Assembly: GCF_002264395.1 (NCBI RefSeq)
Contig: NZ_NFVA01000011.1
Span: forward strand, 1-64,000
From: Paenibacillus sp. VTT E-133291
GTDB taxonomy: Bacteria > Bacillota > Bacilli > Paenibacillales > Paenibacillaceae
Length of the DNA stretch: 64,000 bases
Direction of reading: 5' to 3'
Below the pieces are notes generated by a model. That model was not told the DNA's origin and did not search any database. It worked only from the letters and a program-made list of their open reading frames with translations. The number at the start of each line of letters is the position of its first letter. Position 1 is the stretch's first letter. The position numbers were made by a program, and so were the translations under genes. Below are positions 53,598 to 60,504 of the stretch, piece by piece.

Positions 53598-53737
53598 GTG
53601 TTATTAATCCTTGCATGAAGCGGGTTTATGGCTGTAGCTTAAGTTCCTTACCGTAGAGGACTTATTTCTCTCTTTTTTGCAAGCTTTTAAATAATTTATT
53701 TTTTTCATATAATAGTAGATATTAAATTTATAAATAA

Positions 53738-53765
53738 TTGTAATACACTCGGATAAGGGTATAAT
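53738..53765 (+). promoter_or_regulatory. Promoter of mqo
   Basis: TTGTAA (53738-53743), 16-bp spacer, TATAAT (53760-53765). The leader behind it carries an imperfect hairpin at about 53771-53818, whose arms are AAGGTGTG and CACATCCTT with paired flanks. Confidence 0.6.
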
Positions 53766-53843
53766 TGAGACAGAAAAGGTGTGACGCCTAAGAAGGAGCG
53801 CCCACATCCTTTCTGCAAAATTCAGGGGATAAGGATGGTAATA

Positions 53844-55340
53844 ATGGGCAAAAGTGCAACTGAAACAGACGTCATTTTAATTGGTGCTGGAATCATGAGT
53901 GCGACTTTAGGAACACTTTTAAAAGAATTAGTGCCGGATTGGAAGATTAAAGTGTTTGAAAAGCTCGAAAATGCAGGTGAGGAAAGCTCTAATGAATGGA
54001 ATAATGCAGGAACTGGACATGCGGCGCTCTGCGAGCTTAACTACACTGTCGAAAAATCCGACGGAACTGTGGATATAAGTAAAGCCATCCAAATTAATGA
54101 ACAGTTTCAACTTTCAATGCAATTTTGGTCTTATTTGGTAAATCGTAAGCTGATACATAATCCGCAGGACTTTATCATGCCCTTGCCCCATATGAGTTTA
54201 GTACTAGGGGAGAAGAATGTAGCTTTTTTGAAGAGAAGATTTGAAGCGCTCTCAAAAAATCCATTGTTTCAAGGTATGGAATTTTCCGATGATTCTAGCA
54301 AATTAATGGAATGGATACCGCTTATTATACAAAATCGTCCATCGAATGAACCTATAGCAGCAACAAAAATAGACTCTGGCACAGATGTTAACTTTGGTGC
54401 TTTAACGCGTATATTATTTGATCACTTAAAGAGTAAAAATGTAGATCTCCATTATAAACATAGTGTGGATGGAATCAAACGTACAAGCGATGGGTCATGG
54501 GACTTGAGAGTGAAGAACGACAGCGGTACTATTGAACATCATACTGCAAAATTTGTCTTTGTTGGTGGCGGGGGAGGAAGCTTGCATATCCTGCAAAAAT
54601 CAGGTATTCCTGAAGGGAAGCATATTGGTGGATTCCCGGTAAGTGGAATATTTATGGTGTGTAATAAACCAGAAGTTATAGCTCAGCATCATGCAAAAGT
54701 ATACGGTAAAGCTAAGGTTGGAGCACCTCCAATGTCTGTTCCGCATCTGGACACTAGATTTATTGACAACAAAAAATCGTTGCTATTTGGACCGTTTGCT
54801 GGTTTCTCACCAAAATTTTTAAAAACCGGTTCAATGTTTGATTTGATCACTTCCGTAAAACCGGATAATCTCCTAACGATGTTGTCTGCAGGTGCAAAAA
54901 ACATGTCTTTGACCAAATACCTAATCGAGCAAGTGTTGTTATCGAAGGAAAAACGCATGGAGGAATTACGAGAGTTTATCCCGAATGCCAAAATAGAGGA
55001 TTGGGATCTAGTCGTAGCAGGCCAACGCGTGCAGGTAATCAAAGATACAGAGGACGGCAAAGGTATTCTTCAATTCGGTACAGAGGTTATTAGCGCCGCA
55101 GATGGTTCGATTGCAGCATTGCTTGGGGCTTCCCCAGGTGCTTCTACGGCTGTTCACGTGATGCTTGAAGTACTTAATAAATGTTTCCCTCAGCATATAA
55201 AAGAGTGGGAACCGAAAATAAAAGAAATGATTCCTTCTTATGGCCTGTCACTACTGGACAATCCAGAGCTTTTGCATGAAGTGCACACATTAACGGCAAC
55301 TACTTTGGGTCTAGGTGGAAAAGAGCGAGTGAATAGTTAA
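53844..55340 (+). CDS. mqo: Malate:quinone oxidoreductase
   Basis: A 498-residue FAD-dependent membrane-associated enzyme that oxidises malate and reduces the quinone pool. FAD motif L-I-G-A-G-I-M-S-A at about residues 11-19, then [21 protein letters not shown], and the C-terminal S-P-G-A-S-T-A-V-H are typical of Mqo. ATG 53844 follows GGGGATAAGGA. The longer frame from 53781 begins inside the leader hairpin and is not a credible start. Confidence 0.92.
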   Translation: MGKSATETDVILIGAGIMSATLGTLLKELVPDWKIKVFEKLENAGEESSNEWNNAGTGHAALCELNYTVEKSDGTVDISKAIQINEQFQLSMQFWSYLVNRKLIHNPQDFIMPLPHMSLVLGEKNVAFLKRRFEALSKNPLFQGMEFSDDSSKLMEWIPLIIQNRPSNEPIAATKIDSGTDVNFGALTRILFDHLKSKNVDLHYKHSVDGIKRTSDGSWDLRVKNDSGTIEHHTAKFVFVGGGGGSLHILQKSGIPEGKHIGGFPVSGIFMVCNKPEVIAQHHAKVYGKAKVGAPPMSVPHLDTRFIDNKKSLLFGPFAGFSPKFLKTGSMFDLITSVKPDNLLTMLSAGAKNMSLTKYLIEQVLLSKEKRMEELREFIPNAKIEDWDLVVAGQRVQVIKDTEDGKGILQFGTEVISAADGSIAALLGASPGASTAVHVMLEVLNKCFPQHIKEWEPKIKEMIPSYGLSLLDNPELLHEVHTLTATTLGLGGKERVNS

Positions 55341-55392
55341 AAAATGATCAATCGCTCGAAAGTCTGAAAATTGACAGAGATTTTCTTCGAGA

Positions 55393-55424
55393 AAGCCTAT
55401 GGATTTAATTCATAGGTTTTTTGT
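55393..55424 (+). terminator. Terminator after mqo
   Basis: AGCCTATG and CATAGGTT form an 8-bp stem with a nine-base loop, followed by TTTTTT. Confidence 0.8.
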
Positions 55425-55711
55425 TGAGTTCTGAAAGAACTTTTGGAAATAACGAATACTATATCATCTTTGCGAACTTCAAGGCTTTTCCGCAAGAGAA
55501 GGACGTAACTGATGTTCAGACCTATGAGGAGTTCTTAAATAGTGATTGCCAGCTTGTACTTTTAGTCGTTGATTGTGAATATGCTACAGTTTATTGTAAA
55601 GATCAAGGAAAGCTTGAAGCGCTGTACCATAATGCGATTGCAAATGGATATGAAGATGTTCAGTACATTACGAATGAAAATGACTTCAGAACAAGATTGT
55701 CAGTATGGTAG
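55421..55711 (+). pseudogene. DUF2691 gene, 5'-truncated
   Basis: The frame encodes N-N-E-Y-Y-I-I-F-A-N-F-K-A-F-P, then Y-E-E-F-L-N-S-D-C-Q-L-V-L-L-V-V-D, and ends D-F-R-T-R-L-S-V-W: the C-terminal two thirds of a DUF2691 protein (usual length about 150). No RBS, and the frame starts inside the mqo terminator. A stretch K-E-L-L-E just upstream in another frame looks like the preceding residues, so a frameshift lies near 55440 and the N-terminal part is gone. Confidence 0.65.
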
Positions 55712-55743
55712 AAAAATAAAAGTTCTGTTAGATCGTAGGGGAT

Positions 55744-55773
55744 TTGACGAACAAATCATTCGTTTGTTACAAT
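55744..55773 (+). promoter_or_regulatory. Promoter of the catB-like gene
   Basis: TTGACG (55744-55749), 18-bp spacer, TACAAT (55768-55773). Transcripts would start near 55780 and carry the leader ORF and hairpin described next. Confidence 0.65.
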
Positions 55774-55804
55774 GGCCCCATCAATTAGGAAAAGGATGAG
55801 GACG

Positions 55805-55858
55805 ATGGTTCGTCGTTTGAAACGGTTTAAGAATGTCGCTACTGTATCAAGCTTCTAA
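55805..55858 (+). CDS. Candidate leader peptide (17 codons)
   Basis: ATG 55805 follows AAGGATGAGG by 4-5 nt and encodes M-V-R-R-L-K-R-F-K-N-V-A-T-V-S-S-F before TAA at 55856. The last codons and the stop lie in the 5' arm of the hairpin that precedes the catB-like RBS. This is the geometry of ribosome-stalling attenuators in antibiotic resistance genes. The basic sequence does not match the known cat-86 or ermC leaders. Confidence 0.5.
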   Translation: MVRRLKRFKNVATVSSF

Positions 55859-55886
55859 GTATAAATGCTATAAATTACTTAGAAGC
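55851..55886 (+). promoter_or_regulatory. Hairpin adjacent to the catB-like RBS (candidate attenuator)
   Basis: GCTTCTAAGTA (55851-55861) and TACTTAGAAGC (55876-55886) form a perfect 11-bp stem with a 14-base loop. The RBS GAGGGGAAAG begins at the next base. A ribosome stalled at the end of the leader ORF would open this stem. Confidence 0.6.
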
Positions 55887-55897
55887 GAGGGGAAAGA

Positions 55898-56554
55898 ATG
55901 AAACAGCAATTGTTTAACCACTGGTCAGAAACGAAGTATTTGAAGGATATTGTCACCAACCCAATGATTGAGGTAGGGGATTACTCATATTACTCTGGTT
56001 ATTACGATAGTCATCCTTTTGAAGACGGGTGCGTCAGATATCTTTGGGGAGATGAACCGTCAAGAAAGTTATTTAACCCGATCGAAGATTTTGGGTGGCA
56101 TTTAGATAAATTGATTATAGGAAATTATGTTTGTATTGCAAGTGGTGTAATTATTTTAATGGGTGGAAATCACAATCATCATCCTGAATGGATTACCGTG
56201 TATCCCTTTTTAGACCAGATTGAAACCTCTTATGAACCCAAAGGGGATACGATCATAGAAAGTGATGCTTGGATTGGGATGAATGCAATGATTATGCCAG
56301 GTGTGAAAATAGGTGAAGGTGCTATTGTTGCGGCAGGTTCGGTTGTTGTAAAAGATGTTGCACCATATACAATAGTTGGTGGCAACCCTGCTAAAGAGAT
56401 TAGGAAACGATTTGCAGATCGTGAAATCGAAAAGTTAAAGGAAATGCGTTGGTTCGATTGGAAACGTGAGAAAATCGAACAAGCTACATCTATCTTTTCA
56501 AGTTCATCGATTGATCAATTATATGAGTTTTATCTAAGGGAAATAACATCATAA
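55898..56554 (+). CDS. Type B chloramphenicol acetyltransferase-like protein (CatB/Vat family)
   Basis: A 218-residue hexapeptide-repeat (left-handed beta helix) acyltransferase of the xenobiotic acetyltransferase family. G-D-Y-S-Y-Y-S-G-Y-Y at about residues 28-37 and D-K-L-I-I-G-N-Y match CatB, and the active-site His lies in G-G-N-H-N-H-H-P-E-W. The hexapeptide region is D-A-W-I-G-M-N-A-M-I-M-P-G-V-K-I-G and the closing motif is V-G-G-N-P-A-K-E-I. Length fits CatB (about 210). It may acetylate chloramphenicol, a streptogramin or another hydroxyl compound. Its leader carries an attenuator-like arrangement. Confidence 0.85.
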   Translation: MKQQLFNHWSETKYLKDIVTNPMIEVGDYSYYSGYYDSHPFEDGCVRYLWGDEPSRKLFNPIEDFGWHLDKLIIGNYVCIASGVIILMGGNHNHHPEWITVYPFLDQIETSYEPKGDTIIESDAWIGMNAMIMPGVKIGEGAIVAAGSVVVKDVAPYTIVGGNPAKEIRKRFADREIEKLKEMRWFDWKREKIEQATSIFSSSSIDQLYEFYLREITS

Positions 56555-56563
56555 CACAATCAC

Positions 56564-56601
56564 AACAGGCTGCCACAATTATTCGGCAGCCTGTTCTTTT
56601 A
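56564..56601 (+). terminator. Terminator after the catB-like gene
   Basis: AACAGGCTGCC (56564-56574) and GGCAGCCTGTT (56585-56595) form a perfect 11-bp stem followed by CTTTTA. Confidence 0.9.
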
Positions 56602-56706
56602 TCAGATAAGGTAGTTTGATAATATTGTTATTTACCATATTAATCCTAATTAGTATGATAATATGAATGGGCGTAAGGCCTACTCTTTCATGGGGGGAGA
56701 TAGATT

Positions 56707-56943
56707 CTGAAATATATTGAATTTGGTCTCGGCAATACATGGTTTATTAGAACTGAAACGGAGTTAGAGGATGGAAGTGAATTTGAAGAAAAAGGAATTG
56801 TGAAACCGGTAAGGTTCCGTTCGTTATATCTCAGGATTTGGATTGGCAAAACTGTAGTTATCCTAGACTTAAAGGAAGGTTTTAAAAAAAGTAAGAAAAG
56901 TTATAACGCGTTTAAGATTATTTTTGGTATAACAAGCCTCTAG
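56707..56943 (+). CDS. DUF3977 protein with a non-ATG (CTG or ATT) start
   Basis: A 78-residue protein that starts K-Y-I-E-F-G-L-G-N-T-W-F-I-R-T-E-T-E and ends K-I-I-F-G-I, with R-I-W-I-G-K-T in the middle, which matches the small DUF3977 family. Family members start M-K-Y-I-E-F-G; here the matching codon is CTG (56707), preceded by ATT and, before that, an in-frame TAG (56701). A strong GGGGGGAGA lies 6-7 nt upstream of CTG. No ATG, GTG or TTG is available in this position. Function unknown. Confidence 0.7.
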   Translation: MKYIEFGLGNTWFIRTETELEDGSEFEEKGIVKPVRFRSLYLRIWIGKTVVILDLKEGFKKSKKSYNAFKIIFGITSL

Positions 56944-56983
56944 AATAGAGGAGCGTACATATAACGACAAGATGGAGGGAACT

Positions 56984-57646
56984 ATGGATAAAATATTAAA
57001 TGAAATAGCCAATTTGATAAGCAGTGAGGAAAAAAGAGTTACTATTGGGATTTCGGGTCATGGTGCATCTGGAAAGACAACATTTGCCCATAATCTTTTA
57101 AAGCTCCTGGGTCATGAGAATGTGAATTATATGAATACTGATCCCTATATTATCGGCTCTCATCTTAGAAAGTACACTATAATCGATTATGAATATAACA
57201 ATGAACGTCATAGTAATAAAATGACAGCTTGTCATCCTTCTGCTCATAATATATCTGCTCTAGAGAGAGACATCCGAATGATGCGTGATGGTTTAGATTT
57301 TTATACAATAGACACGAATTATGTAAAGAGTACAATGATAGCTTCACAAAACAGAGTGAATATTGTAGAGGGCATGAGCGTTGCTTTTGCAGACCCAAAT
57401 TTATTTGATCTGAAGGTTTACTTATATACGGATGGAGACACTGAATTGATGAGAAGGAGTATACGTGATGTCTCTGAAAGAGGAACAGACATCAAATATT
57501 TAAGAAAATCTCATGAAGACCGTAGAATTCAATATGAGTTATTCATGCATCCATTTCATCGAAACTTTGATATCGTTATAAAAAATTCCAAAGAAGGCTA
57601 TATTCTTGAAAATGAATTCAGGAGGGAAAAGCCACTGACAAACTAG
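56984..57646 (+). CDS. Uridine-kinase-like P-loop protein
   Basis: A 220-residue kinase of the uridine kinase/phosphoribulokinase type: P-loop G-I-S-G-H-G-A-S-G-K-T-T-F at about residues 25-37, a following N-T-D-P-Y, the I-V-E-G-M-S-V Walker B-like strand, and a lid with R-R-S-I-R-D. Substrate unknown. ATG 56984 follows TGGAGGGA; the ATG at 56972 would sit on this RBS. The last codons (R-R-E-K-P-L-T-N) run into a truncated pgsA copy, so the native C-terminus may have been replaced. Confidence 0.78.
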   Translation: MDKILNEIANLISSEEKRVTIGISGHGASGKTTFAHNLLKLLGHENVNYMNTDPYIIGSHLRKYTIIDYEYNNERHSNKMTACHPSAHNISALERDIRMMRDGLDFYTIDTNYVKSTMIASQNRVNIVEGMSVAFADPNLFDLKVYLYTDGDTELMRRSIRDVSERGTDIKYLRKSHEDRRIQYELFMHPFHRNFDIVIKNSKEGYILENEFRREKPLTN

Positions 57647-58059
57647 ATGGGTATATTGCTAGAAAGTATAATCAGGTTACGAACCTTGGAAAGTTACTTG
57701 ATCCATTAGCGGATAAGTTGCTCATATCTGCTGCGTTGGTCTTGCTAGTCAGTCAGCATAGATTATACGCATGGGTAGCATTAATTATAGTAGCAAGGGA
57801 AGTGATCATTACAGGGATTAGGCTTGTCGCTGTCTCTCAGAAAATAGTGTTGCAAGCTGATCGATACGGAAAAATTAAAATGGTGTCTCAAGTGATTGCA
57901 ATTACTGCTGTTATGTTAGACAATCATCCATTCGCTTTTATTACGAATATACCTATCGATCAAATCCTAATCTATTTTTCACTAGTCATAACTATCTATT
58001 CAGGATTTAACTACATAAGAAATAACTATCGTTTTTTAAAATTAGAGAGATGGGGATAA
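57631..58059 (+). pseudogene. pgsA remnant (phosphatidylglycerophosphate synthase), 5'-truncated
   Basis: From 57634 the frame encodes T-D-K-L-D-G-Y-I-A-R-K-Y-N-Q-V-T-N-L-G-K and L-L-D-P-L-A-D-K-L, the complete CDP-alcohol phosphotransferase motif D-G-x2-A-R-x8-G-x3-D-x3-D. It continues through several transmembrane helices to 58059. About 50 N-terminal residues are absent; an in-frame stop lies just upstream, and there is no start codon with RBS. The break falls exactly at the 3' end of the uridine-kinase-like gene. Confidence 0.75.
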
Positions 58060-58139
58060 AAGTCCGCCATCACCCGCATGTTTAATTATAATTGTTTATT
58101 ACCCTCGATATCTTTTCTGAGATGCTATACTTTTTAAGC

Positions 58140-58168
58140 AAAAAGCTGCCACACGGCAGCTTTTTTTG
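58140..58168 (+). terminator. Terminator downstream of the pgsA remnant
   Basis: AAAAGCTGCC (58141-58150) and GGCAGCTTTT (58155-58164) form a perfect 10-bp stem with an ACAC loop, followed by TTT. Confidence 0.9.
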
Positions 58169-58339
58169 CGGTTTATGGAATTATCAATACTTAAACTAGT
58201 GGATACAACTCAACTTTACGTTCCCATTGCAGATTGTACAATAGAAATCACTATTCTCGCTCATTAACTACCATATACTGTACTTTGTGCAATCAAACTA
58301 CGGGAAATGTGCTATAATGGGCAATTTTCATTGGATCGA

Positions 58340-58405
58340 TTGTACAAAATACAACAGAAGTATCATTCAGCTCGATTTAAATAAGTTCTGTTGCACAAAA
58401 TACAA
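58340..58405 (+). repeat. Pair of TTGYACAAAATACAA boxes
   Basis: TTGTACAAAATACAA (58340-58354) and TTGCACAAAATACAA (58391-58405) differ at one base and start 51 bp apart. The first is a dyad, TTGTA-N5-TACAA. Their flanks CAACAGAA (58352-58359) and TTCTGTTG (58386-58393) are inverted, so the unit can also form a hairpin. Dispersed element or operator pair are both possible. Confidence 0.55.
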
Positions 58406-58451
58406 TGGCTAAGAACGATAATCTTAGAAGCCTATGCTCAAATCTGAACGA

Positions 58452-58483
58452 TTGACAGAAAAGTGTATTACACGTATAGTACA
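58452..58483 (+). promoter_or_regulatory. Promoter and palindromic operator of the GntR/ABC operon
   Basis: TTGACA (58452-58457), 17-bp spacer, TATAGT (58475-58480) is a near-consensus promoter. The imperfect palindrome TGTATTACACGTATAGTACA (58464-58483) matches its own reverse complement at 16 of 20 positions and covers the spacer and -10. The similar ACTTAGTA boxes at about 58502 and 58517 lie further down. YtrA-type GntR proteins repress through such sites. Confidence 0.65.
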
Positions 58484-58538
58484 TAAATAAGATGTATGAA
58501 CCACTTAGTACACACACTTAGTATATGGAGTTGGTTGT

Positions 58539-58955
58539 ATGACAAAAGAACAAAAATCAGGTGTCAGCTTTAATATTCGAGAGCCGGTATATATTCAAGT
58601 TGTCCGTTACTTTAAAGAACAGATTGCTACAGGGCAAATCGGAGCAGGAGATAAGATTCCTTCACGGCGTGAACTGGCATCCGTAATGAAGATTAATGCG
58701 AACACGGCGCAGAAGGCGTATAAGGAAATGGAGGAACAGGGTTTGATCGTAACAGAAGGAAATTCCCCGAGCCGAATTACACAGGATCAGCAGATCCTAA
58801 GCTCGATTCGTGCTGAATTAATCGAAAGTGCAGTGGATATATTCATCGGTTCCATTCAGAATATTCAAATTCCAGTTGAAGAACTGGTAGAGATCATAAA
58901 GACAAAATATACATCGGAGCGAAAGTTATCTCCAGAGGGTGGTGACACAAGATGA
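58539..58955 (+). CDS. GntR-family regulator, YtrA subfamily
   Basis: A 138-residue regulator: GntR winged helix Y-I-Q-V-V-R-Y-F-K-E-Q-I, then P-S-R-R-E-L-A-S-V-M-K-I-N-A-N-T-A-Q-K-A-Y, and a short C-terminal helical pair instead of a large effector domain, which is the YtrA layout. It overlaps the ATPase gene (ATGA), typical for YtrA-ABC operons. Probably represses its own operon through the palindrome upstream. Confidence 0.9.
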   Translation: MTKEQKSGVSFNIREPVYIQVVRYFKEQIATGQIGAGDKIPSRRELASVMKINANTAQKAYKEMEEQGLIVTEGNSPSRITQDQQILSSIRAELIESAVDIFIGSIQNIQIPVEELVEIIKTKYTSERKLSPEGGDTR

Positions 58956-59638
58956 TCCAAGTGAATCAGATGGTGAAGAATTATGGATTCAAGAAGGTCC
59001 TAAATGGCGTTAGCTTCACAGCTGCCAAGGGAGAGATTACCTGCCTGATCGGAATCAATGGTGCCGGGAAGTCGACGGTGCTGAAGTCCATCATGGGACT
59101 GACACCATACAAAGGTGAAGTTTTAATCGATAATGCGTCACTAACACCTGCGATGTATGAGAAAATCACCTTCATTCCAGATTCGTTAACGATGCCCTCC
59201 AATATGCGAATTGCTGATTGCTTGAGCTTTATGGCTGACTTTTATAGGAATTGGAACGCTGAACGTGCAGAGGAAATGCTTAAGTTCTTCCAACTGAGCT
59301 CTTCAGATCGCGTATCCTCATTGTCTAAGGGGATGGCTGCGAAGTTAAATTTGTTGCTCGGACTTGCCTTGGAATGTGATTACATCCTAATGGACGAACC
59401 GTTCTCGGGGATTGATATGTTCAGCCGCGAGCAAATAACTGATGTATTCACGAGCGAATTGATAGAGAATCGTGGTGTGATTATCACAACTCATGAAATT
59501 AACGATATTGAGCATTTAATTGATAAAGTAGTCTTACTGCAGTATGGGAAGGTAGAACGTGAATTCTACTGTGAAGAAGTTCGCGAGCAGGAAGGTAAGT
59601 CCATTACGGACGTAATGAGAGAGGTGTACATGAAATGA
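58952..59638 (+). CDS. ABC transporter ATP-binding protein of the YtrA-type operon
   Basis: A 228-residue ATPase: Walker A G-I-N-G-A-G-K-S-T, signature L-S-K-G-M-A-A-K, Walker B Y-I-L-M-D-E-P-F-S-G-I-D. The degenerate signature L-S-K-G-M is usual in this subgroup. Coupled on both sides by 4-bp overlaps to gntR and the permease gene. Confidence 0.92.
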   Translation: MIQVNQMVKNYGFKKVLNGVSFTAAKGEITCLIGINGAGKSTVLKSIMGLTPYKGEVLIDNASLTPAMYEKITFIPDSLTMPSNMRIADCLSFMADFYRNWNAERAEEMLKFFQLSSSDRVSSLSKGMAAKLNLLLGLALECDYILMDEPFSGIDMFSREQITDVFTSELIENRGVIITTHEINDIEHLIDKVVLLQYGKVEREFYCEEVREQEGKSITDVMREVYMK

Positions 59639-60480
59639 GAGCTTTTGTGAAGCTATTGAATTTTGAAATGAACCGATTTGCCAAAATATATATTGGACTC
59701 ATGGTGCTGACAGTCGCCTTGCAACTTGTAGCCGTCACCATTGGTGCTAATCATTGGCTTGATTCTGCCAATGAAACAATAAGAGTGAATCAATGGACGC
59801 TTGAGCAATATCACAATGTGAAAGGATATATTCAGCTAAACAGTATGATGTATGCTCGCTATAATGGATTGTTATATTTCGGACCCATATTTTTGAGCAT
59901 AACAGTGTTGCTAATATATAGCTGCTTCATCTGGTACCGTGACTGGAGAGGTAAAAATACGGTAGTATATCGTCTGCTCACGTTGCCATCCAATCGGGCG
60001 AATTTATATTTTGCCAAACTGGTTACGATCTTGCTATTCGCATTTGGACTTGTCGCCCTGCAAATTATCCTTGTTCCACTGGAGCGTTTGATAGCACAGT
60101 CGATCCTTCCTGCTGAATTATATCGGAACATCTCGATATTTGATTATTTGAAGTATCCTACTGTACTTAAAGTTCTGGTTCCGCCCTACTTTTCTGAGTT
60201 TTTACTATACTATGGACTGGGCATTACGGGCTTGATCGTCTTGTTCACAGCGATTCTAATGGAGCGAAGCTACAGACTGAAAGGGATGGGCTTTATCGTA
60301 CTATACTTAGCGATTCTGGCTGGATTGGCCTCAATACCCTATCGCATGGGTTATAGCAGATACGATAGCTACTTCTATCCAAGAGAAATTATAGGCGTTT
60401 GTCTCGGACTAATAGTGATCATTGTTGGAGGTTCGCTTTGGTACAGCTTGTATCTATTGCGTAAGAAAATATCGGTATAA
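59635..60480 (+). CDS. ABC transporter membrane subunit
   Basis: A 281-residue protein with six or seven transmembrane helices and no FtsX domain; a cytoplasmic R-D-W-R-G-K-N-T-V-Y-R-L-L-T-L-P stretch near residues 103-118 fits ABC-2-type permeases, where it contacts the ATPase. It overlaps the ATPase gene and is followed 24 bp later by a secreted protein gene, so the three form an envelope-stress-type exporter. Substrate unknown. Confidence 0.8.
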   Translation: MRAFVKLLNFEMNRFAKIYIGLMVLTVALQLVAVTIGANHWLDSANETIRVNQWTLEQYHNVKGYIQLNSMMYARYNGLLYFGPIFLSITVLLIYSCFIWYRDWRGKNTVVYRLLTLPSNRANLYFAKLVTILLFAFGLVALQIILVPLERLIAQSILPAELYRNISIFDYLKYPTVLKVLVPPYFSEFLLYYGLGITGLIVLFTAILMERSYRLKGMGFIVLYLAILAGLASIPYRMGYSRYDSYFYPREIIGVCLGLIVIIVGGSLWYSLYLLRKKISV

Positions 60481-60504
60481 TAGAAGGGGTATGGAGGTTA
60501 AGGA

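Larger units (their letters stand above)
58060..58538. other. Gene-free region of 479 bp with repeats, terminator and promoter
   Basis: I find no ORF with an RBS. The region holds the terminator at 58140, a degenerate TTGTACAATAGAA at 58234, two TTGYACAAAATACAA boxes at 58340 and 58391, and the promoter with operator-like palindrome at 58452-58483 that serves the GntR operon. Confidence 0.7.

Noticed and set aside
53781..53843. N-terminal extension of mqo by 21 residues.
   Set aside because: It starts inside a leader hairpin without an RBS; the start at 53844 has a proper RBS and gives the family start.
55569..55799. A 76-codon frame across the DUF2691 remnant and the catB promoter.
   Set aside because: Its first half is an off-frame shadow of DUF2691 and it covers the promoter; no RBS.
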